Positions 26,404 through 35,227 of a DNA stretch of 64,000 nucleotides are shown in pieces. The stretch comes from Polyangiaceae bacterium. Its GTDB lineage: Bacteria > Myxococcota_A > Polyangia > Polyangiales > Polyangiaceae. The DNA is taken from contig JADJXL010000021.1 of assembly GCA_016715885.1 (NCBI GenBank), forward strand, positions 62,001 through 126,000, read 5' to 3'. Every line of letters starts with the position of its first letter. The stretch's first letter is position 1. The notes beneath the pieces were generated by a model that had not been told where the DNA came from, ran no database searches, and was given only the letters and a program-made list of their open reading frames with translations. The translations under genes were made by a program, and so were the position numbers.

Positions 26404-27015
26404 TCAGAATTGGGTCGGATTGAAGTCGACGGGGTTTGTCGGGGCACCTTCGTGCAGGACGCCGTTGCCAACCCAGTAGACGAAGCGCGGTTGGGATATG
26501 CCGTCGACGTACGCTTCGAGCCGCAGGATCGCGCCTGGCGTGACGTCGAGCTCGACGGCGTCGTAGTCGTTGTCGGTCTCGAGGTACAGATCGACGGCGC
26601 CCTGGCCTTGGTTGACCGTGATCGAGTCGTAACCTTCGAGGTTTTCCTCGTAGACCGCCGAAATGGTCGATGATGTATCGACCGACGCGTAGATCTCGAA
26701 CGGACAGAAGTCGCCCGAGAAGTTCGTATCGCACGTCGTCCAGATGCGGTAGCGCCCGCCCGCGTAGTACTCGACGAAGATCCCTACGCCATCGCCCGGC
26801 GTGGCATCGAGTGCGACGTCGGTGTCGATGTTGACGAGCATGGGATCGCCTGTGATTGGGGGGCGATTGGTGTTGTCGTCGATGATGACGGTTCCGTCGT
26901 TGTCGTCATCGACGATGATGCATCCAGTCAGCGCACTGACGCCGGCGCAGATAGCGAGAACGCGCGACCACACCCCGAGTGAACGAAGCTTTACGCTAGG
27001 AAGATGAGAACGCAT
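26404..27015 (-). CDS. Lipoprotein of unknown function
   Basis: 203 residues. The N-terminus is a signal sequence ending in a lipobox (VSALTGC, Cys32), followed by an acidic stretch (DDDNDGTVIIDDN). The mature domain is beta-rich (VGIFVEYYAGGRYRIWTTCD; AVELDVTPGAILRLEAYVDG) and has two Cys in CDTNFSGDFC that may form a disulphide. The sequence fits a small beta-sandwich, but no family is recognised. It converges on the M16 operon and lies 39 bases downstream of the DUF6600-like gene, so the two could be co-transcribed. Confidence 0.75.
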   Translation of the reverse strand: MRSHLPSVKLRSLGVWSRVLAICAGVSALTGCIIVDDDNDGTVIIDDNTNRPPITGDPMLVNIDTDVALDATPGDGVGIFVEYYAGGRYRIWTTCDTNFSGDFCPFEIYASVDTSSTISAVYEENLEGYDSITVNQGQGAVDLYLETDNDYDAVELDVTPGAILRLEAYVDGISQPRFVYWVGNGVLHEGAPTNPVDFNPTQF

Positions 27016-27054
27016 CGGACGTACTCCTGTTCGTAAGAGATGAACCGTGGTGGT

Positions 27055-28446
27055 TTACCGGCGTCCTCCCGAGCGTCCTCCCGACGGGCGCGACGGCGAG
27101 AACGATCGCGACGGCGAGGAAGGTCGTGAAGGCGAGATCGAGCGCGATGGTGACGACGGCCTAGACGGCGAAACCGACGGACGCGACGGCGAAACCGACG
27201 GACGCGACGGCGAAACCGACGGACGCGACGGCGAGACCGACGGACGCGACGGCGAGACCGACGGACGCGACGGCGAGACCGACGGACGCGACGGCGAGAC
27301 CGAAGGCCTGCTGGGATTCACGGCCGGGCGGCTCGGTTGAACTTGCGGGCCCGACGAATCGCGCGAGGGCAAACGCGTGACGGGTCGACCGTCACCGGGG
27401 TTTGTCCGAACACCACGCGGGTCGCGCGTAGCGGGCGTCGTGTGAGCTCCGGGTGCGCGTCGCGATGCGGAGTAGCTCGCTCGGGCTTGAGCGGACGTGC
27501 TCTTGCGCGCGTAGGAGTACGCGCGCGGGTCGGGTTTGCTGCGCTTTTGCGGGGCTGCGTCGTGGGGAATCTTTGCTTCCGCAACACGCGGTGATGCGGG
27601 GCGATATGCGCGAGCGCCGTTCCCGGACGAACCTGCCCCGGACGCACGCACCGAAGGACGCGCCGCACGATAGGGGCGCGAATGCGCGCCGATGCGCTGA
27701 ATGATGTTACGATCTCGAACGACGTACGTGTGAACGTGGCGGTGGAAGACGTAGGTGGACGGGCAGAAGACGTACGCCGAATACGGCGTTGTCCACACGT
27801 TCACAGCGGCTCCGCCAAACCAGTACCAAGACGGCGCCATCGGGGCCCAGCCGATGTAGCCGTAATCCGTCATGCGCCACGTGACCCATGCAGGTGCGTA
27901 CACGCGACCGGGGATCCAACCCCAACCACGTCCGCCAATCCAAACCCATCGGCCGTAATGGAACGGGATGTAGCCCCAGTCGTAATCGCTGACCCACATC
28001 CAGTCTTCGTTTTCGTCGAGCTCCCAATGGCCGGCGGTTTGGTACGGCGCAAAGTCCGCGCCGACGACCTCGGTATCGGGAAGCCAAACCGTTCCGTACG
28101 TGGCGTCATCCGTCCACGTGCCGTAATCGGCGAGAGGCTCGCGAAAATCCGTGAGTGCAGTGGGGTCCGTGTCGACGTCGAATTCGTCATCGACAGCAAC
28201 AGTTACGCTGGCTTCCACTTCGGCTTGCGCAGTCGTGGTTACAGCGACTTCGGCCTTGGCGTCGGCTTTGGGTCCTTCTTCATCCGTGAAGAAGCCCTTG
28301 ACGGGTGTATCCGCGTGGACCGCCGTAGGTGTGAACGAAAAGGCGGCTGCGAGAAATGCCAGGGCGAGAGGGAGAAGACCTCGGCTGCGTGAATCAGCCT
28401 TGGAAGCAGGGGTTTTGGACTTGGGCGAGGACGCGACGACGCTCAT
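27055..28446 (-). CDS. DUF6600-like exported protein with Pro-Ser-Arg repeat tail
   Basis: 463 residues from the ATG at 28446, which gives a signal peptide (LLPLALAFLAAAFSFTPTAVHA). The middle (about 110-250) has the DYGTW...GTVWLP and WGWIPGRVYAPAWVTWR motifs of DUF6600-type proteins, many aromatic residues and a possible beta-sandwich. The C-terminal half is disordered, Arg/Ser/Pro-rich, and carries seven PSRPSVS units coded by a 21-bp tandem repeat. The tail is strongly basic and could bind anionic polysaccharide or nucleic acid. Function unknown; exported, probably surface or periplasmic. Confidence 0.7.
   Translation of the reverse strand: MSVVASSPKSKTPASKADSRSRGLLPLALAFLAAAFSFTPTAVHADTPVKGFFTDEEGPKADAKAEVAVTTTAQAEVEASVTVAVDDEFDVDTDPTALTDFREPLADYGTWTDDATYGTVWLPDTEVVGADFAPYQTAGHWELDENEDWMWVSDYDWGYIPFHYGRWVWIGGRGWGWIPGRVYAPAWVTWRMTDYGYIGWAPMAPSWYWFGGAAVNVWTTPYSAYVFCPSTYVFHRHVHTYVVRDRNIIQRIGAHSRPYRAARPSVRASGAGSSGNGARAYRPASPRVAEAKIPHDAAPQKRSKPDPRAYSYARKSTSAQARASYSASRRAPGAHTTPATRDPRGVRTNPGDGRPVTRLPSRDSSGPQVQPSRPAVNPSRPSVSPSRPSVSPSRPSVSPSRPSVSPSRPSVSPSRPSVSPSRPSVSPSRPSSPSRSISPSRPSSPSRSFSPSRPSGGRSGGRR
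27164..27310. repeat. Seven-unit 21-bp tandem repeat inside the DUF6600-like gene
   Basis: The unit GACGGCGAAACCGACGGACG plus one base (21 bp) repeats seven times and encodes PSRPSVS on the minus strand. The first three units read GAAAC and the last four GAGAC; the difference is silent (Val codon), which suggests recent expansion of two subfamilies. Unit number probably varies between strains. Confidence 0.9.
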
Positions 28447-28645
28447 GGTGTACCTCGATGATGGGGCGTTCGTGGGTCTGATGCCAGAACGGAAAGCTCT
28501 TTCCCGTAACTCTTGCAAGCATCGTTCCGCAGTGGCTCTCGTTCGACGGACGACAGCCCGGATCCTTCTTACGGTTTACATTTTGGATCGAGCTTGGGCC
28601 CAGCAAAGTTTTCACGCAGCATCAAAACGCATGTAAGGTTGAGTC

Positions 28646-30241
28646 GTGCTTGTACGGAAAGGATGGGCGGGGGTCGTTGCAGTTTTGGTTGTCGTCGGTA
28701 GCGCCGGCACTTCGATGGCTGCCGGTAAGTCGAAGCCCGAAGATGGCATTCGCATTGATCAGCTCCAGCCGGCATCTCCGGATAGCCCCTTTCTTCGCGC
28801 GCTTGGAGCGCACGAAAAAGGCATCAACACCATCGAGTTCGCCTTCGGTGCTTCGCTCGATTACGGCACCGGTCTTCTCAAAGCCGTCAGTGTCGATGCG
28901 GCGGGCGTCGAGAACGTCGAAGCAAGTACGGTCCAAAACGCATTATTGGCGCACATCGGCGCATCCATTACACCGCTGCCCTGGCTCGTCGTCGATCTCG
29001 CGCTTCCGGTTGGTCTCTACGTTGGCGGAGACATTCCCGAGCAGTTGATCAACGACGGCCGATATGGCGTCGACTTCAACCCCGTGTCCGCATTCGGTGT
29101 CGGTGATCTTCGCGCGGGTGTGCACTTCCGAGCCGTCGACACGAAGACCATGGACTTCATCGTCGGCGCGCGTTTTTGGGCCCCCATGGGCACAAAAGAA
29201 GCTTTTCTTTCCGATGGCGCGATTCGTGCCGAAGTCGACATCGCCATTGCCGGCGAACGAAATGCGCTTCGTTACGGATGCACCGCGTCGATCTCCCCGC
29301 TCATGTTCATCGGCCGCGTCGATGGCTTTCCCCATGACGGCGATCGCGCCGCACTGGCATGCGCCGGCCAATATCGCCTCGGATCCCGATTCTGGCTCGG
29401 GTTCGAACCGACGCTCGCGGTGTTCACCCAGGAACAAACAGCGCTGAATACCGCATCCCAAGATCATCCAACGACCATCGATATCATGATCGAGCCGCTC
29501 ATTTCGGCGCGCCTGGCGCTCGGCGGCCTGCAAATCGGAGCCAGTGCAGGTCCAGGGTTTGGCTGGGCCGCAGGTGCACCAAGTTTCCGCGGCGTCCTGA
29601 GCGTCGCCTACGTGGGCGGTGGAAGACCCAAAGCACCTCCGCCCAAAGGGCCGTCCGATCGCGATCTCGACAAGATCCTCGACAAGGACGATGCATGTCC
29701 GGATGAAGCTGGCCCGGACAACAAGGATCCTGAAAAGCGCGGATGCCCGGCGGCCGACAAGGACGGCGATGGCATTCCGGACGAAAACGATGCGTGTCCG
29801 GAAACCACGGGCGTCAAGCACGCGAGCGAGCTTGCCAATGGATGCCCGGACATCGACAACGACTTGATTCCTGAGCCTGCGGATACATGCCCGAACGAAC
29901 CAGGCGTGCCTCCGTATGGCTGTCCGAAGTACGCACGACTTGCTGGCGAATCGTTTGTGATCAAACCACCGATTCGATTCGCGGCACCCGGAAGCGATCA
30001 GCTCACGCCCGAAGGGCAAGCGGCCATCGAGGAGATTACGGCGACGATGCGGGCCAACCCGAAGATCGAGCAGGTCAGCATCTCGCTCGGAACGAAGGGC
30101 GTGAGCAGCGAGATCAGCGATCGTCGCGCGCAAGCGATCATCTTCGTTCTGCGTTCCGGCAGCCTGGACTCGAACCGTTACGAAGTCGTTCTTCGCGACG
30201 ACCTCAAGGCGGGAACGGTCGAGGCGCGGATCATCAAGTAA
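28646..30241 (+). CDS. OmpA-like protein with thrombospondin type 3 calcium-binding repeats
   Basis: 531 residues, GTG start. A signal peptide (GVVAVLVVVGSAGTSMAA) is followed by a beta-barrel-like N-terminal domain (about 50-330). Acidic TSP3 repeats then appear (SDRDLDKILDKDDACPDE; DKDGDGIPDENDACPE; DIDNDLIPEPADTCPNE), each with Asp residues for calcium. The C-terminal domain (about 435-531) is OmpA-like, with the SEISDRRAQAIIFVL signature where NxxLSxxRAxxV is usual. The Asp that normally contacts peptidoglycan diaminopimelate appears replaced (LGTKGVSSE), but the Arg is kept. An outer-membrane protein anchoring to peptidoglycan is likely, with a weakened or altered binding site. It converges with the next gene with only three bases between stops. 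Confidence 0.85.
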   Translation: MLVRKGWAGVVAVLVVVGSAGTSMAAGKSKPEDGIRIDQLQPASPDSPFLRALGAHEKGINTIEFAFGASLDYGTGLLKAVSVDAAGVENVEASTVQNALLAHIGASITPLPWLVVDLALPVGLYVGGDIPEQLINDGRYGVDFNPVSAFGVGDLRAGVHFRAVDTKTMDFIVGARFWAPMGTKEAFLSDGAIRAEVDIAIAGERNALRYGCTASISPLMFIGRVDGFPHDGDRAALACAGQYRLGSRFWLGFEPTLAVFTQEQTALNTASQDHPTTIDIMIEPLISARLALGGLQIGASAGPGFGWAAGAPSFRGVLSVAYVGGGRPKAPPPKGPSDRDLDKILDKDDACPDEAGPDNKDPEKRGCPAADKDGDGIPDENDACPETTGVKHASELANGCPDIDNDLIPEPADTCPNEPGVPPYGCPKYARLAGESFVIKPPIRFAAPGSDQLTPEGQAAIEEITATMRANPKIEQVSISLGTKGVSSEISDRRAQAIIFVLRSGSLDSNRYEVVLRDDLKAGTVEARIIK

Positions 30242-30244
30242 GCC

Positions 30245-33200
30245 TCACTCCTCATCGTTCCAAATTCGGGATGAATGCTTTGATTCCGCAGGATCGGCCG
30301 CGTGTTCCAATTCTTTCGTGAGCGCCCGAAGCTTCGATACTTCGTCCTCGGCGCGTGATAGCCGTCGATCCGCCTCGCGCAGTTTTCGACTGAGCACCTG
30401 AAGCACGCCCATCGCGATCTCCACGGTGTCTTGCGCTGCTGCAATGAAGTCTTCGGAGGACACGCGAAGCAGCTCCACAGGTTCGAGCGCCGTCGCCGTC
30501 ACCACGCGAGGGGCGCGATCGAGGACCGACGCCTCTCCAAAGACTTCGTTCGCGCCGCGCCGCGCCATCTCTTTGCCGTCCACGGACAAACCCACGGTGC
30601 CCGAAATGACGAAGTAGAGCGCTCCACCGGGATCCCCTTGACGATAGATGACGTCGCCGCGCCGAAACGTCAGCACCTCCGCCGTTCGCGCAAGTCCCAC
30701 GAGCTCCTCGCCTGAAATGCGCGACAAGATGGGAACGCGCTGCAAAAAGAGCACCTTTTCAATCGTCGTGTACATGCCGTCTCCCGCCTCGAGCCCGCTT
30801 TGCCCGGTGCGTTTCCAATAGTTCGCCCAATACGCGACGATCGGATCGGGATCCTCGAGCAGCCGTTCGAGTGCGGCCGCTGCGCCTTCGGGCTCTAGCT
30901 CCACCGCGGCGATTGCCGCTGCTTCGCGCACGAGTGGGTCGCGATCCGACAGTGCTCCCAATGTGAGCTCGCCGCAGGCTTCGATACGCTTTACCGCAAC
31001 GGCGTCGAGCGCCAACGCGGCGCGAAAGGGATCGTCCGAAGCGAGTTCCAGTCGGACAAACTCGACCACATCCGCCGAAGTCGGTGGTTCGGTGCTTTGC
31101 GGAAACGCGTTCGTGAGCTCCAGGTATCGATCGAAGAGCGCGATGAGCCGCGCGCCTTGCCGCCGATCGAGCAGTGATTCGAGCACCTCGAAAGCATTCG
31201 CTCGCAGCGCTGGATTCGATCCGAATACGTGCGCACGCACGCCCGCCACGACCTCGCGCGGATACACGAGCTCGCACAAACGCAAAATGCGAATGAGTCC
31301 TTTGCGCATGCGCCGGATCACGTGGTCGTCGAGGAGCGGCATCGCGACTGCAGGGCGCACGCGTATGTACAGATCGCGTTCACGTTCATGCGCAACGGCC
31401 TCCCGCTCGATTCGCTCTCGAATGGGTCCAAGGGGAGCTGGTGGAGCTCCCAGAGCGAGACGCAGTCGCGAAGCGGATGCGAGAATTTTCTGACGCACGC
31501 GATCATCAGGCTCGTCGATGTGGTCGAGAAGCGCAGAGAGTGCGGCGGTCGTGCCAATGCGCCACAGGATGCGCGGTACGGCCAGCCGCACGGTGGGAAT
31601 CGTTTCCGTATCGGCAAGTGTCATGGACAAGTGCGAGACGGCGCGACTTCCCATGGCGACGATGGCGTTTGTCGCGGAACGTCGTAGGGCGCGGTGATCG
31701 AGCGCTTCGACGAGGCGAGGCAGGAGCCGCGGCGTAGCGGTCGTCGCAGCAGCAACGAGTGCGGCTTGCCGAACCCTTTGGTCCTCATCGCCGAGAAGGC
31801 GCACCAACGCTCGTTCGAGTGAGGTTTGTCCCACGAGACCAAGCGTTTGAGCTGCAACGATCCGATCGCGCGCGTCGCGACTCTCCAGAAGCGTACGTAG
31901 TCGTGGCGCCCCATCGAGCATGCCGTCGAGCCCTCCGTACCTGAGCAAGGCTCCAATGGCTGCGGCACGCACGGCGTCGTCTTGCCGCGATGCGAGCGCA
32001 GATAGTTCGTCGTGAGCATCTTCGCCGAGCGTTCGGGCGAGCGTTTCGACGGCCAAACCTCGCACTTCCGCATCTTCGTCGTCGATCCGCTCTCGGCTCA
32101 AGTCCGCGGCATCGTCAGGGGACAGCGTCCACGATGCTCGTAGCGCTGCAGCGCGAACGCGCGAAGACGCGTGCCGAGTCAGCGTGGGAAGGGCGTCCCG
32201 AACGCGATCGGGATCGAGCTGGCGCAACCTGTCCATCGCGAACAACACGCGAGGAGCATCGGTGCTCATGAGTGCTTCGGAGAGCGCTCGATCGAGGCGT
32301 CCTTGTTCCGCCGGCGAGTCGTCGGTGAGGCTGCCGCGCACGAGCGTTCCGCGCATCGCGTCGACGTATCCTCGGCGAATGTCACGCAGCATGGGCACCA
32401 GGATCAAACCGAGGGGCAGCGAGATGTAGCCGAGGTGCGCTGCTGCGGCGATGAGGTCCGGGCCTGCTTCGACCGCCGGGCCGGACGCGGCGAAAATGAC
32501 GAGCAGAAGCGCGCCAACGCCATATCCAAGCGGTTTCATGATGGCGACGGACAACGTGCGCACGCGCTCGCGTTCTGCTGTCGGAAAGGGGAACAGGAGC
32601 AGTTGCAGTGCGACGTCGAAGATGGAGAACTGAAGAGCGTGATCACTGGCCTTCAGGATCGAAGCCGTGAACATCGACGGGACCGCGACGAGCAAGATCG
32701 AGCTCATCAAAAACGCGATGGGCAGCGCTACGGCCGCGCCGATGACGCCCCATCGTTTCAAGATGCGTGGGGTCACGACAAACTGCACGAAGAGTCCGAC
32801 AAACCCCACGGCGCCGTAAAACGTCCCCATGAACGCAGCGAGCGAATCGCGCGTGGGAAACGTCGAGAGCGCGATGGCTTTGAACTGGTAGTCGCCAATC
32901 GTGAGCATGGTGAAGAGCACGAAGATCGTTCCACCGATCGCGGTGACGTAGCGTGATTGCAGCGGTGACGAGCGTGCTTCGGCCCGGGGCTTGGCGCGTT
33001 CGTCGGGACGATTCGAAGGCAAAATCCCGTGACGCGCAGCGGTCACGCGACAGAGCAGCGCGACGGCCAAGAGGGCCGCGACGAGCACGAAGATGAGGTT
33101 TTCCGTGCCGATGATGGGTGCAACGGCACCTGCAGCGAGACCCGATGCAATGGTTCCCGTGATGCGTCCTGCGCCAATCCATCCGAAAGCTCGCTTGGCG

Positions 33201-33715
33201 CTGCGTGCGTCGTACAGGTCTTGCGCGATGGTCCATGACAACATCGCCGTCAAATTCGCGATGATCTCGGACCAGATGGCGAAGACGAAGTATGCGGGCT
33301 CGACGTCGTATCCGATGAGCACACGCAACACGACGTACGTAGCAGCGGCGAAGAGGGCGAAAGCCGTACCGAATCGAGCGCGCGGCAGTCGCCGAACGGC
33401 GCGTTCGTAACCGAGGGCGACGAGGGCCGATACTGCGCCGACCGCCATCCACATGGGAGCGATCCACGTGACGGGAAATCGCGTCAGGAAAAGGGCATCG
33501 CGTGCGGTGCGTCCAACGACGAGCAAGAGGGCCGACAAGAACAGAAGCCCGGAGAGCAGTACAATGCGCTCGAGCTCGGCTCGATTGAGGGCAATGCCGA
33601 GACGCGACAGAGGACGGGGTTGGCTTTTGGCAGACGCGTGCGTCGCGGCCGGCTGTCCGGATTTTTCCGGCGCCGCTTTTTCGGTATCGGGGATGAACGG
33701 ACCTGTGCCTGCCAC
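30245..33715 (-). CDS. Fusion: nucleotide-transporter-like membrane domain, HEAT repeats, cNMP-binding domain
   Basis: 1156 residues in three parts. Residues about 45-440 have around 11-12 hydrophobic helices with the pattern of ADP/ATP translocase (NTT/Npt) family proteins (VVGRTARDALFLTRFPVTWI; WSEIIANLTAMLSWTIAQDLYDARSAKRAFGWIGAG). Residues about 460-990 are Ala/Leu/Asp/Arg-rich helix pairs that look like HEAT repeats (VRGLAVETLARTL; DERVRQAALVAAA-type). Residues about 995-1105 form a cyclic-nucleotide-binding domain (LTFRRGDVIYRQGDPGGALYFVISG; EVFGEASVLDRAPRVVTATAL), then a C-terminal coiled coil. A membrane transporter or receptor gated by a cyclic nucleotide is the inference. The NTT helices alone resemble MFS-like proteins, so the transported substrate is unknown. 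Confidence 0.85.
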   Translation of the reverse strand: MAGTGPFIPDTEKAAPEKSGQPAATHASAKSQPRPLSRLGIALNRAELERIVLLSGLLFLSALLLVVGRTARDALFLTRFPVTWIAPMWMAVGAVSALVALGYERAVRRLPRARFGTAFALFAAATYVVLRVLIGYDVEPAYFVFAIWSEIIANLTAMLSWTIAQDLYDARSAKRAFGWIGAGRITGTIASGLAAGAVAPIIGTENLIFVLVAALLAVALLCRVTAARHGILPSNRPDERAKPRAEARSSPLQSRYVTAIGGTIFVLFTMLTIGDYQFKAIALSTFPTRDSLAAFMGTFYGAVGFVGLFVQFVVTPRILKRWGVIGAAVALPIAFLMSSILLVAVPSMFTASILKASDHALQFSIFDVALQLLLFPFPTAERERVRTLSVAIMKPLGYGVGALLLVIFAASGPAVEAGPDLIAAAAHLGYISLPLGLILVPMLRDIRRGYVDAMRGTLVRGSLTDDSPAEQGRLDRALSEALMSTDAPRVLFAMDRLRQLDPDRVRDALPTLTRHASSRVRAAALRASWTLSPDDAADLSRERIDDEDAEVRGLAVETLARTLGEDAHDELSALASRQDDAVRAAAIGALLRYGGLDGMLDGAPRLRTLLESRDARDRIVAAQTLGLVGQTSLERALVRLLGDEDQRVRQAALVAAATTATPRLLPRLVEALDHRALRRSATNAIVAMGSRAVSHLSMTLADTETIPTVRLAVPRILWRIGTTAALSALLDHIDEPDDRVRQKILASASRLRLALGAPPAPLGPIRERIEREAVAHERERDLYIRVRPAVAMPLLDDHVIRRMRKGLIRILRLCELVYPREVVAGVRAHVFGSNPALRANAFEVLESLLDRRQGARLIALFDRYLELTNAFPQSTEPPTSADVVEFVRLELASDDPFRAALALDAVAVKRIEACGELTLGALSDRDPLVREAAAIAAVELEPEGAAAALERLLEDPDPIVAYWANYWKRTGQSGLEAGDGMYTTIEKVLFLQRVPILSRISGEELVGLARTAEVLTFRRGDVIYRQGDPGGALYFVISGTVGLSVDGKEMARRGANEVFGEASVLDRAPRVVTATALEPVELLRVSSEDFIAAAQDTVEIAMGVLQVLSRKLREADRRLSRAEDEVSKLRALTKELEHAADPAESKHSSRIWNDEE

Positions 33716-34032
33716 GTGAAGAGGGAGCGTAATCGAAGCGGGTCGGGAGCTGGCCTCAGGTAGTGCAGGAAGCGCCGGGTTTTAGGGGCGGGAGAATCTG
33801 TACGGCACGTGCCAGGGGCATTTGCGAGCTTTCGCGCAGCTTGCTGGATGCGGCGAATGAATGGGAGAATGCCGGCGTATTTCGTACGCTGCTCATGGGT
33901 TCCGAACGCTCGCTCGGGCTGCCTTCATCCATTGCGCTCCACCGGCCATTGCGTGCAGCGCATTGCAGCTACTTCGATGTTGACTCCGGCTTCCGTCTTG
34001 GGCATTCTGCGGCGCTCGAACGGAGGGGCTCC
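33716..34032. other. Divergent intergenic region, no gene seen
   Basis: 317 bases between the start of the transporter-HEAT-cNMP gene (minus) and the SpoIIAA-like gene (plus). Short frames run through it but lack ribosome-binding sites and coding character. Likely the two promoters. Confidence 0.5.
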
Positions 34033-34485
34033 ATGTTGCATCAAGCTGTCATTCTTGGAAACACGGTAGACGTGCATTTCGAAAACCCGTACGTGACTCT
34101 TTATTGGAACCCTGACTTGCGAGCCGTTGGTACGTGGTTTCGACCTGCAGAATTCGGCGGCGGATGGGATGGGGTCAAAACGATTCAACTCGCGCTCGAT
34201 GCGGGGCTCGAAATCATTCGCAGTCAGCGCGCGACGCGGTGGATTGCCGATACTCGGGAGATGGCGGTGATGCCTGCCGAGGCACAGCAATGGTGCGCTG
34301 AAGATTGGTGGCCACGTGCCCTTTCCGAGGGATTTCGATGGCTTGCCATTCTGCTACCGAAAAGCACGATGGCAAAGCTTGCGATTGATGAGTCGCTGGC
34401 ATCGTCGGACGAACACCCCGAAAGCGAAACACGCTACTTTGGCGATATCGAAGCCGCCAAGGCGTGGCTTCGATCGAAACCATGA
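34033..34485 (+). CDS. SpoIIAA-like (STAS/SEC14-type) protein
   Basis: 150 residues from the ATG at 34033, which has GGAGG about eight bases upstream; a longer frame upstream looks like shadow sequence. The pattern VTLYWNPDLRAVGTW...SQRATRWIADTREMAVMPAEAQQWCAEDWWPRAL fits the SpoIIAA-like/STAS fold, in which a conserved Asp (WIADTREM) sits at the end of a strand. SpoIIAA-like proteins are regulators of sigma-factor or stress pathways. It lies five bases before the RsbR-like gene, so the two probably form one operon and act together. Confidence 0.65.
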   Translation: MLHQAVILGNTVDVHFENPYVTLYWNPDLRAVGTWFRPAEFGGGWDGVKTIQLALDAGLEIIRSQRATRWIADTREMAVMPAEAQQWCAEDWWPRALSEGFRWLAILLPKSTMAKLAIDESLASSDEHPESETRYFGDIEAAKAWLRSKP

Positions 34486-34489
34486 CCTC

Positions 34490-35107
34490 ATGACGCAAAC
34501 CGACGACTCAGCTTCGGTCCATATCCTTCGCAGCCGCATCAAGCGCCTACGCTCACTCGTTTTTAATTTGGCTGCGGGCGAGCTTTCGCGGGTCGAGCAA
34601 TTCGATGTAGCAGAACGTGATGAATTCGCAGCAATCGAACGAACGTTTGTCGCGTTTGCCGGAGAATTCATTGCCTCGAGGCAACGCACGCAGGAGCTCG
34701 AGGCGGAGAATGCCGCCGTCATAAACCGTCAAAACGAAATGATCCGGGCGCTCACCGCGCCCATCATCGATGTCTCCGACGGAATCGTGACCATTCCGAT
34801 CGTCGGGGCGCTCGATGCGGCACGCTCCGCGTCGCTCTCGACTCGCTTGCTCGAGCACATCGTTTCGTTTGGGACGACGACCGTGCTGATCGACCTTTCG
34901 GGTGCCAGCGACGTCAATGAGGACGTCATTCACGAGCTCGAAAAGCTGACCCGCGCGGTTCAGTTGCTGGGCGCCGAGTGTGTGATTACGGGAATTCGTC
35001 CCGAAATGGCGAGCATCATCGTTTCACTCGGCGTGACGCTCGGCACGCGCACCGTACGCACGCTCGGGGCTGCGCTGAGCGAATATACCGCCCGGCGCCG
35101 CCGCTAG
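34490..35107 (+). CDS. RsbR-like STAS protein with coiled-coil N-terminus
   Basis: 205 residues from the ATG at 34490. The N-terminal third is helical and includes a coiled coil (QRTQELEAENAAVINRQNEMIRAL). The STAS domain (about 95-200) follows: IIDVSDGIVTIPIVGALDAARS, VLIDLSGASDVNEDVIHELEKL and ECVITGIRPEMASIIVSLGV, a very close match to the RsbR family. In RsbR proteins a Thr in the VxT position is a phosphorylation site; here the matching residues read VNE, so that Thr is replaced by Glu. The second site (VITGI) is kept. RsbR proteins build the stressosome that passes environmental signals to SigB-type control. No RsbS, RsbT or sigma gene is in the window. Confidence 0.8.
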   Translation: MTQTDDSASVHILRSRIKRLRSLVFNLAAGELSRVEQFDVAERDEFAAIERTFVAFAGEFIASRQRTQELEAENAAVINRQNEMIRALTAPIIDVSDGIVTIPIVGALDAARSASLSTRLLEHIVSFGTTTVLIDLSGASDVNEDVIHELEKLTRAVQLLGAECVITGIRPEMASIIVSLGVTLGTRTVRTLGAALSEYTARRRR

Positions 35108-35227
35108 CTCGGTCGATACTCACCCAGCTCATTTTTCCAGTGGAAATGTGTTTGCCTTTCTCGCCCATTCGGCCGAAGATCCACCCGCGGCGCTGCCGCT
35201 TTGTCATCCCTTTGAGAAAGCACGCTC

